Assembly: GCA_020725115.1 (NCBI GenBank)
Contig: DYFR01000002.1
Span: 132,770-196,769, forward strand
From: Thiohalomonas denitrificans
Lineage (GTDB): Bacteria > Pseudomonadota > Gammaproteobacteria > Thiohalomonadales > Thiohalomonadaceae
Length of the DNA stretch: 64,000 nucleotides
Direction: 5' to 3'
Made by a program: the position numbers and the translations under genes. Below are positions 19,689 to 26,839 of the stretch, in pieces (the first letter of the stretch is position 1; every line of letters begins with the position of its first letter). The notes beneath the pieces were generated by a model that was given only the letters and a program-made list of their open reading frames with translations, made no database searches and had not been told where the DNA came from.

Positions 19689-21299
19689 TCATTGTGCATT
19701 CTTGCGTGCCGGATAGGGTGTGCGCACACTGGTCTGGATGACCGGCACTGGTGCACCACCGAATGCGCCGGCGGCAAAGCGGCAACCTGGAACCGTATCG
19801 CCATCCTGATCGGCAATCTCACGCACGAAGGCGGCGATGCGCTCGCCCTGTTCCACAGCGGGCACGGCAGCCACTTCTGCCGCAAGGACTGCGCCACGCT
19901 GTGCCAGCGCCTGCTCCAGAGATTGAGGTTCGCCGCTTTGCGGCGGCTCGCACTGCAGCAGGCCGCCCTGCTTCCATACGCCCTGGAGCAGCAATTCGCC
20001 ACGCCGCATCGCCTCTGCATTACCCTGCCGACGTAACCAGCGCAGGGTCAGTGAGAACATATGTCCGTCATAGGCCGAGGCGGTAAAACCGGCGGCCGTG
20101 CGGTACAGTCCCGCCTCCGCGGACCAGTAGTCGGCTTCCAGCCTGTCACTGAGGAGTTGCGGCAACTCGCCCACATCCTGCACACCAAACTGTTCCGCCA
20201 GTTGCAGTATGGACAGTATCGCCAGCGTCTCCTCCAGCGAACGTACCGTGGCACGCAATGGGACAGCCTTGCGCACCAGATAGCCGCGTGGTGGCGGCTC
20301 CTTGCCGGTCTCTGCCCGCAGCAGGAACTGTATCTGCTCCCGTGCCAGCTGTTGTGCCCGTGACCGCAGCGCACTCGGCTGGGACGGCTGCGCCATCAAA
20401 GCCAGGGCCTCCAGCCACTGCACCATGTCCTCCAGCATCACACGGTCGCCACGCCCCTTGTCCGGATCATGAACGTCAACCACGCTGCCTGCTTCCACAT
20501 CGTGATGGCGGCGTACCAGGCCGGCAAACAGGGTATCGATACTGCGCTGTACCTGCACACGCCAGTCTTTCGCCGAGGCGCCCAGTGTTGCCAGAGCCGC
20601 CTCGGTTTCGATCAGTCCGCGCAGCAGGGCCGCCTGCGAAAACAGTCGGCTGCGCCCGTCTACCACCACCCAGGTGTTCCCCTCCCGGCGCACCACCTCC
20701 GGCATGTAACCGTACGGCGCCAGGGTAAGCAACTGGGCTGACAGCTCATCATATTCGCGACGCAAGCTTGCCTGTAGCCATTGCCGTTCCGGTGCAGCGG
20801 CAGGCAGACGACTCAGCAGCAGAGCCTTGGCCGACAGCGACTTCCCAATCGCCGCCGGCGTAGTGCGCGGCTCCATCCCGTCACTACGCCAGATCCGGCT
20901 GTCCGGCCGCGCCACATCAGGTTCCTGACTGTAGCGTGGCAGGGCGCGCAGATAGCCAATGCCGAGCAACTCCTGCCCGGTTGCCGGGCCGGCACGCGAA
21001 TCACGCACCACCGACTCCATGCCGGCGAGTATGGTCGCCATGACTTCATCACGTACTGCGGCAGGCACGTCTGGCTGTTCAATCCAGAGCAGGAGTTCGC
21101 GGTATGCCGCCATGGCGTGCAGCGGCGAGTAGTAAAAGTCGATGTGATATTTATCCTGCCGGTTAAGGTCGTAGCTGCGGGCGAATTTCTCCACCCGCTG
21201 CAACACCTGCTGCTGCGCCTCATTGCTGTTCGCCACGGCCAGCACCGGCAACAGGCACAAGCCGGCCAACGCCGCACATACCGAGTATCGTCGCATCAT
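19689..21299 (-). CDS. Exported protein of unknown function in cytochrome cluster
   Basis: A 536-residue protein with a signal peptide (MMRRYSVCAALAGLCLLPVLAVA). There is no haem motif, lipobox or membrane helix in the mature part. The sequence is mostly helical, with many Leu/Ala/Gln-rich segments (e.g. FSQAALLRGLIETEAALATL, YDGHMFSLTLRWLRRQGNAE) that look like an alpha/alpha-barrel or solenoid. I recognise no family. ATG 21299 has AGGAGG 5 nt upstream. Position between the maturation genes and the monohaem cytochrome suggests a periplasmic accessory for cytochrome assembly or export. Confidence 0.7.
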   Translation of the reverse strand: MMRRYSVCAALAGLCLLPVLAVANSNEAQQQVLQRVEKFARSYDLNRQDKYHIDFYYSPLHAMAAYRELLLWIEQPDVPAAVRDEVMATILAGMESVVRDSRAGPATGQELLGIGYLRALPRYSQEPDVARPDSRIWRSDGMEPRTTPAAIGKSLSAKALLLSRLPAAAPERQWLQASLRREYDELSAQLLTLAPYGYMPEVVRREGNTWVVVDGRSRLFSQAALLRGLIETEAALATLGASAKDWRVQVQRSIDTLFAGLVRRHHDVEAGSVVDVHDPDKGRGDRVMLEDMVQWLEALALMAQPSQPSALRSRAQQLAREQIQFLLRAETGKEPPPRGYLVRKAVPLRATVRSLEETLAILSILQLAEQFGVQDVGELPQLLSDRLEADYWSAEAGLYRTAAGFTASAYDGHMFSLTLRWLRRQGNAEAMRRGELLLQGVWKQGGLLQCEPPQSGEPQSLEQALAQRGAVLAAEVAAVPAVEQGERIAAFVREIADQDGDTVPGCRFAAGAFGGAPVPVIQTSVRTPYPARKNAQ

Positions 21300-21329
21300 C
21301 ACCACCTCCTCGCCTGCGACCAGGCCAAG

Positions 21330-21941
21330 TCAGTCGTGGGCAGCCAACAGCCGCAAGGCTACCCGCGCGTTGCTTACCGTGTTGAAGTCGGGGTAGTCAC
21401 GGAACAGCCAGCCCTTGTCCACCACCGCATTGTTGTGCAGCACACTCACCTGCAAGGCGGGGTTCGACAGCTCATCCCCGTCGCTGGTGGCCTGCGAGAA
21501 ATCGCTCATGTAGGCCGGCAGGAAGGCGCCGATCAGCAGACTGAGATCGTCCTGCCCCAGCGCTACCTGTTCTCCCGGCGCCACCCGCAACTCACGCTTC
21601 GTCCCGCCCAGCGTCACCTCCAGCGTCACACTCTTCCAGCGTGCACGCACACTGTCCGGCACGACTACCGCAGGCTCGTTGCGCGGTCGCATCGTGTGAC
21701 CGGCAGGGGCAGCGGGCTGATCCGTCAATCCCTCCAGCGTCGGGTGACCGGCGGGCAGCTGTGCCAGCACCTCTGCCGGCTCCACCTGCACCTCGGTCGG
21801 CGGATGATCCGCCGGCATGGCCGGCTGCACTGCGGCGTTCGGTTTGGGAACTGTTGTCTCCTGCGCCGGCTCCTTGCCACAACCCGACATCAACAATGCT
21901 GTCACCATCACACCTGCCACCATTGAAAAAACACGCTTCAT
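21330..21941 (-). CDS. Lipoprotein with DUF2155-like C-terminal domain
   Basis: A 203-residue lipoprotein: MKRVFSMVAGVMVTALLMSG followed by the lipobox cysteine (LMSGC). A Pro/Ala/Gln-rich linker covers residues ~22-90, then a domain with WKSVTLEVTLGGTKRELRV, LIGAFLPAYMSDFS and a final KGWLFRDYPDFNTVS. The last part resembles DUF2155 (GW.F...P), a family seen near cytochrome biogenesis genes; this match is tentative. ATG 21941 has GGAG 7 nt upstream (a tandem ATG at 21944 is equally possible). It sits directly after ccsA in the transcript. Confidence 0.7.
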   Translation of the reverse strand: MKRVFSMVAGVMVTALLMSGCGKEPAQETTVPKPNAAVQPAMPADHPPTEVQVEPAEVLAQLPAGHPTLEGLTDQPAAPAGHTMRPRNEPAVVVPDSVRARWKSVTLEVTLGGTKRELRVAPGEQVALGQDDLSLLIGAFLPAYMSDFSQATSDGDELSNPALQVSVLHNNAVVDKGWLFRDYPDFNTVSNARVALRLLAAHD

Positions 21942-21998
21942 CATCACACTCCAATCAACGATTAGACTCAGAAACAGCAACATCACTACCTGTCGCCA

Positions 21999-22799
21999 TC
22001 AACGGAACAGATACTGGCCATGCATGCTGTAACGCACCAGCACCAGACCATAGGTGGTGAACAGCAACATGGCATACGGCAACAAGGCCAGCCGGCAGCC
22101 ACGCAATCCTGCCCACGCCGGGCGCAACATCAGATGGCACACGACGGCATAGGCCAGCGCCGTCGCCAATGCCCAGCTCTCGATGGGATCCCAGCCCCAG
22201 AAACGTCCCCAGGCCAGATAGGCCCAATAGGCACCGGTCGCCACCATTACGCTCCACAACAACAGCACCCACCACAACAGTCGGCCACAGCGCCCCTCCT
22301 CGGCTTTTCCACCCAGCAGGGCCAGTGAGGCACACAAGGTCGCCAGCGCCATCGCCAGACTGTTCAGTGGTGCATGGATCTGCAACCAGAAGATGCGCAG
22401 CGCCGGACTCCATGGATAGAAATCCTGGCTGTAGCTCAGTGCAGCGAGCGCCAACACCCCCGCCGCCGCCAGCATCAAGGCAGCGGCCCGACGCAATTCG
22501 GCTCGTCTCCACTGTGCCAGCAGATAGACCACGACCAGGAACAGCGCATCCACGGTGAGGTCTTCGTAGCGCGTGACCAGTGGCAGTTGCCCCTGGCCAT
22601 GCCAGCGCAACATGAACAACATCACGTGCACCAGCAACGCCCCCGCCACCAGCATGAGTGCAGTAAGCTGTAACCGTGGCCACAGCACCATCAGCGCCGC
22701 CGCCAGCATATAGATCACGGCGATGCCGCCCTGCAATACCATCACCAGTTCCGGCATCAGCATCGTTGCCGCCACCTTCGCCCCAGCCTCCGTCACCAC
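21999..22799 (-). CDS. ccsA: Cytochrome c biogenesis protein CcsA/ResC (System II)
   Basis: A 266-residue membrane protein with about eight helices and the haem-handling WWD-type motif YLAWGRFWGWDPIESWALAT, plus periplasmic-loop histidines (LQIHAPLNSLA and YSMHGQYLF). CcsA with ResB exports haem and attaches it to CXXCH motifs. ResB stops at 22793 and the start is GTG, at 22799 or at 22796, the latter forming GTGA with that stop. It is inside the multihaem cluster and separate from the System I operon at 42.4-49.5 kb. Confidence 0.92.
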   Translation of the reverse strand: MVTEAGAKVAATMLMPELVMVLQGGIAVIYMLAAALMVLWPRLQLTALMLVAGALLVHVMLFMLRWHGQGQLPLVTRYEDLTVDALFLVVVYLLAQWRRAELRRAAALMLAAAGVLALAALSYSQDFYPWSPALRIFWLQIHAPLNSLAMALATLCASLALLGGKAEEGRCGRLLWWVLLLWSVMVATGAYWAYLAWGRFWGWDPIESWALATALAYAVVCHLMLRPAWAGLRGCRLALLPYAMLLFTTYGLVLVRYSMHGQYLFR

Positions 22800-23842
22800 C
22801 GTCGTCCGATCAGATGAAACACGAAGCCCATGACCGCCAGAACCACACCGGCGAACACCCAGGGCACCCCACGGTCGGCGGCCAGATACAGTCCGGCCCA
22901 GGGACTCACCTGTCGTAGCGTCATGCGCTCGCCGCCCACTTCCGCGCTGTCACCGAGATTCAACCAACCCTCGAACAGCTGCTCGGCACCACGACTCACA
23001 TTCATGTGCAACCTTGCCGGCTCTCCCTCCAGCCGCAACCGGAAGGAGCGTATCTCGTCACCGGTGTTGATGGCGCGACCGTGTTCGACCTGCCAATTCA
23101 TCGCCCCCCACTGCGCGCGCGGCAAGGGAAAATGCACCAGCAGCAGACGGCGACTGCCATCGCGCAACACGCGTTCCAGTACGGCGCTATGGCCGAAGGT
23201 GTTATCGGGATAGATGCGGTACCCCGCAACATGCAATGGCCGGTTCGAACTGATCTCGCCCGCTTGCGCCGCACCTCCCGCCTCCTGCCAGCTCACTGCC
23301 AGGCGCAAGTCACGCAACCTGCTGCCCTGCTCCACCACAGCCTCTACCTTGTCGAGGCGCAGCATGCCGGAAAATTCATCTGCGTGGCCGCGATCCACCA
23401 CCAGCTTGTTTGGCGCACCACTCCATACCTCACCTTCCGTGAGCTCCAGGTGGGCGCCAAAACCGGACACTGCACTCGCCATGGCACCGGCGATGAGCAG
23501 CACCAGGCCGCCATGCCCCAGCGCCACGCCCCACATCCCCGGCTCGCGCCGGCCCCGCAAGCGCATCATCAGTTGCAGCGTGCCCGTCACCAGATTGAGC
23601 AGCAACAGCGCACACACCAGCCAGAACCACCAGGCTCCAAACACATCGGACAGACGCAGACTGTCCAGCCAGCCGCTGCTCGCACTCCACTCCTGCTGCC
23701 AGCCCTGCCGCTCCTGCGGGTTGAGCCGCGCCGTCTGCGGCAGGGTGCCGCCCAGCATGGCCAGCAGCGCCAGCACCCCCAACAGCACCGTGGCCAACTG
23801 GTGTGAACCCAGCAGATGCCACAGGCGGATCAATTGGCGCAA
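22793..23842 (-). CDS. resB: Cytochrome c biogenesis protein ResB/Ccs1 (System II)
   Basis: A 349-residue ResB protein: three N-terminal helices (LATVLLGVLALLAMLGGTLP, WFWLVCALLLLNLVTGTLQL, and MWGVALGHGGLVLLIAGAMA), a large periplasmic domain (residues ~120-320) and a last helix. Pairs with CcsA as the System II haem lyase. The start is uncertain: TTG at 23842, or TTG at 23833, which overlaps the 11-haem cytochrome stop as TTGA and has GGGAAG 9 nt upstream. Either way it is translationally coupled to that cytochrome. Confidence 0.9.
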   Translation of the reverse strand: MRQLIRLWHLLGSHQLATVLLGVLALLAMLGGTLPQTARLNPQERQGWQQEWSASSGWLDSLRLSDVFGAWWFWLVCALLLLNLVTGTLQLMMRLRGRREPGMWGVALGHGGLVLLIAGAMASAVSGFGAHLELTEGEVWSGAPNKLVVDRGHADEFSGMLRLDKVEAVVEQGSRLRDLRLAVSWQEAGGAAQAGEISSNRPLHVAGYRIYPDNTFGHSAVLERVLRDGSRRLLLVHFPLPRAQWGAMNWQVEHGRAINTGDEIRSFRLRLEGEPARLHMNVSRGAEQLFEGWLNLGDSAEVGGERMTLRQVSPWAGLYLAADRGVPWVFAGVVLAVMGFVFHLIGRRW

Positions 23843-25800
23843 CTTCCCACGCCGGACACCCCGCTGCTGCCGGTATAGCTGGCGCCATGGCAGTCCGTCC
23901 TTCTCCAGTTACCGCTGCCGATGGTATCGAGCGGGATGCTGGAATTGAGGCCATAGTAGACGCTGCCATTGATGGGGAAACGATAGTGGGCATTGTAGGG
24001 TGCCGGATCCGGGTCACCGGTACCGAACACCAGCAGCGCCCGCCGCTGCCAGCCATGCGGCACCGCCACATGGCAGGCCAGGCAGGGCATGTTGCGAAAC
24101 CCAATATGGCGGTTGTGCAGGTTCTTCCGCGCCCCGTCGAACCGGCCGGAGAAACCCGTGCTGTACTCGCTGGTATTGGTGCCACCACCATAGACGCCCC
24201 AGTCATGGCACTTGAAACACAGGTGATTGCTGGTGTCGCTCATGCCGGTGGTGAAATCATAGGGCGCCCACAGGATCGGCCACACGTCGGAACCGTGCGG
24301 CCCCTTCAGACCATCGATGCCCTGACTGTCGGAATGACAGTCGGCACAGGTCATGGTACTGGTCGGGGTCATGCCGTTGATCAGGGCGGCGGAGTAATTG
24401 GCCCCGTCAGAGGCGATGAAATCATTCTTGCCCTGCGCCACCACCGGGTGGTAGGACTTGTTGTTGGGATTGAACTCCTTGGCCTGATCGGTGAGCAGAC
24501 CATCACCGCCGATCAGTCCGTAGGGGTCGAGCGGCGGACTGTTGCCGAAGGCGTAATAGGAGTGGCATTTGAAACAGAGCTGGTGCTGGTACTGCACATC
24601 GTCCACCACACTGTAACTGGTCACATCCTGCCAATTGCCGGGCCAGACCGGCTCCACCCCCCATATGCCCTTCAGCACGTTGGAGGCCAGATTGTTGGTC
24701 GGTGTGCCACTGCCGACGCTGGGCGACACACCCGGCGAGACCGCATGCGGATTGTGACAGTCGGGACACTCGGCGTGGCGGTTGGCCAGATTGGCCTGCG
24801 CCTCACGCACGGTGTTGGCATCGATACGCTCAGTACTGTGGACACCATTGATGGTAGAGACGGGATGCGTATAGGTCTTGGTCAATGCCGTGGCGATGTC
24901 CTTCGAGCCGGTGGCGACATTACCGTTGTGGCACACCAGGCAGACACCGGCCTCGCCATCCTGCTTGAGCAGCTCACGTCCGCCGCCACCGCTGTGCGGG
25001 CGATGACAGCTCTCGCAACCATTGGCCTTGGGCGTGGAATTGGCATCGTTGGCCAGGTTGTGGCCGGGCAGGTGCCACGGATTGGTGCCAGCGCCATTCC
25101 ACTGGGCGATGGATTCGCGGTGGCCCTGATTGACAACTGTGGACCAGTATTTCTTGTCATGGCAGGTGCGACACAGCGGCGAACCGTAACCTGCCTCGTC
25201 GGTAAAACCGATGCGCAGGAATTTCGGATAGGTGTCACTGTGCGGCTCATGGCAGCTGGTGCACTGCAATTCGCCGTTGTGATCCGGCTTGATGCTGCCG
25301 GTGAGCAGTGCCGGTGACACCAGCTCGAGATTCTGGCCGGCCAGGGCGGTGTCGTAAACGAACGAAATGGGATGGTCGTCGCTCAGGTCCGTGCTGAGCG
25401 ATGACGCGCCGGCCAGCACGGCCTCCAGACCCGGCACCACGCCGGCACCATTGCCACTGCCGAACGGCAGATTATGGACACTGCCCAGGGCTACGGTGCC
25501 GTCATGGCAGGACAGACAAAGCTTGCTGGCCCCGGTAGGCTGGCCGGGACTCGCCACCATCGTCGGGCTGTCATAAAGTGCATAGGTCGCCCCGGACATT
25601 TCATGATTCCACAGGGGAACCGCCGGTGAGGCATTGTGCGGCGTGTGACAGAACACGCAGATCTGCTGTTCGCTGGTGGCCTTGTAGGTACCGGGGCCAT
25701 CGGCGGAAAGATTGTGCCTGGTGGTGGCGATACCGGCCCAGGCCGTGCCCTGCACGAACAGCACCAGTACCACGCAAAGACGATGCAGATACCCGTTCAT
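23830..25800 (-). CDS. Undecahaem c-type cytochrome
   Basis: A 656-residue exported cytochrome (signal peptide MNGYLHRLCVVLVLFVQGTA, cut after WA) with eleven CXXCH motifs: CVFCH, CLSCH, CTSCH, CRTCH, CESCH, CLVCH, CPDCH, CFKCH, CADCH, CFKCH and CLACH. Several are followed by PH or NPH, the doubled-CXXCH pattern. Near the C-terminus RTDCHG looks like a twelfth motif that lost its first cysteine. The N-terminal four-haem part matches the separate 4-haem protein encoded at 38389-39084. No lipobox is seen. Likely periplasmic or surface electron carrier; comparable cytochromes occur in metal-respiring and iron-oxidising bacteria. Overlaps the NHL gene as ATGA. Confidence 0.93.
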   Translation of the reverse strand: MNGYLHRLCVVLVLFVQGTAWAGIATTRHNLSADGPGTYKATSEQQICVFCHTPHNASPAVPLWNHEMSGATYALYDSPTMVASPGQPTGASKLCLSCHDGTVALGSVHNLPFGSGNGAGVVPGLEAVLAGASSLSTDLSDDHPISFVYDTALAGQNLELVSPALLTGSIKPDHNGELQCTSCHEPHSDTYPKFLRIGFTDEAGYGSPLCRTCHDKKYWSTVVNQGHRESIAQWNGAGTNPWHLPGHNLANDANSTPKANGCESCHRPHSGGGGRELLKQDGEAGVCLVCHNGNVATGSKDIATALTKTYTHPVSTINGVHSTERIDANTVREAQANLANRHAECPDCHNPHAVSPGVSPSVGSGTPTNNLASNVLKGIWGVEPVWPGNWQDVTSYSVVDDVQYQHQLCFKCHSYYAFGNSPPLDPYGLIGGDGLLTDQAKEFNPNNKSYHPVVAQGKNDFIASDGANYSAALINGMTPTSTMTCADCHSDSQGIDGLKGPHGSDVWPILWAPYDFTTGMSDTSNHLCFKCHDWGVYGGGTNTSEYSTGFSGRFDGARKNLHNRHIGFRNMPCLACHVAVPHGWQRRALLVFGTGDPDPAPYNAHYRFPINGSVYYGLNSSIPLDTIGSGNWRRTDCHGASYTGSSGVSGVGSCAN

Positions 25801-26828
25801 GGCCGCCCGGCCTCCCGCAGATACTGAAACACCTGCACGCGCTTGTTGTAGGAGTCGGCCACATACAGCCGGTCATCCTCGCCCATGGCCAACCCGGTAG
25901 GCAGCCAGAACATCCCTGGTGCCTGTCCGCTGGCACCGAAAAACAGCAACAAGCGACCTTCCGTATCGAAGATTTGAATATTGTCGAAACTGGCATCGGC
26001 CACATAGGTATGGCCGCTACTGTCCAGCGCCACCCCCTTGGGTGCCGAGAAATCACCGGAACCATCGCCACGCTGCCCGATGCTGCGCACGAAGCCCCCC
26101 TGTGCATCGAACACCTGGATACGACCATTGAGGGCGTCGGTGACGAAGACCTGGCCGCGGTGATCGACAGTGATGAAGCTGGGGTAGTTGAATTCTCCAT
26201 CCAGCATGCCGCGGCGACCGATGTTCTCTGTCATCGCACCACTGGTCAAATCGAATACCCGCACCACATGCGCCGGGGTATCCACCACATAGAGCCGGCC
26301 CCGGGCGGCATCCACCGCGGCGGCAGTCGGCCGCTGCAACGACTCGCTACCACCGTAACTGCGTCGCCACTCCTTTGCATCTGCCCAGACATGTACCTGA
26401 CGCTGTTCACTGTCAACGACATACAGATTGCCCCGCCCATCGCCGCTCACGGCCATGGGATGCTGCAACACGTGCTTGTTCACCGTGGTCAGTGCCCAGT
26501 ACTTTCCCCGCGCCTCGTCAAACACATGCACACGTTTGTCCGCCGGATCGGCCACGGCCAACCAGCCGCCGACCTGATCTACAGCCACCCCCATCGGCTT
26601 GCGCATTTCCATCTGCTCCGGTCCGACAATAAAGTCCCACAGACGGGCAAAAAATCCCTTGGGACCCGTCACATCCTCCACCGTGGAAATCGATTTCACA
26701 TATTGAATGCGCGCCGGCGCCGGCGGTGCCGGCCAGACCAGTACCTGCGCCTCTGCCACGACATGAGACGGCAACATCAGCATGGCGCAGTACATGGTGA
26801 GCGCAGCGATGATTTTCCGTCGGTTCAT
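25797..26828 (-). CDS. Exported NHL-repeat beta-propeller protein
   Basis: A 343-residue protein with a signal peptide (MNRRKIIAALTMYCAMLMLP, cut after VVA) and about six NHL repeats, e.g. KPMGVAVDQVGGWLAVADPA, HPMAVSGDGRGNLYVVDSEQ and APKGVALDSSGHTYVADASF. The mature N-terminus has VLVWPAPPAPARIQYVKSI, a motif shared with the NHL lipoprotein at 39139-40230. ATG 26828 has AGGAGAG 6-12 nt upstream; the open frame further upstream is the 3' end of the 24-haem gene. NHL propellers in cytochrome clusters are thought to be scaffolds or surface adhesins; no enzyme site is visible. Confidence 0.88.
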   Translation of the reverse strand: MNRRKIIAALTMYCAMLMLPSHVVAEAQVLVWPAPPAPARIQYVKSISTVEDVTGPKGFFARLWDFIVGPEQMEMRKPMGVAVDQVGGWLAVADPADKRVHVFDEARGKYWALTTVNKHVLQHPMAVSGDGRGNLYVVDSEQRQVHVWADAKEWRRSYGGSESLQRPTAAAVDAARGRLYVVDTPAHVVRVFDLTSGAMTENIGRRGMLDGEFNYPSFITVDHRGQVFVTDALNGRIQVFDAQGGFVRSIGQRGDGSGDFSAPKGVALDSSGHTYVADASFDNIQIFDTEGRLLLFFGASGQAPGMFWLPTGLAMGEDDRLYVADSYNKRVQVFQYLREAGRP

Positions 26829-26839
26829 GCCTTTCTCTC

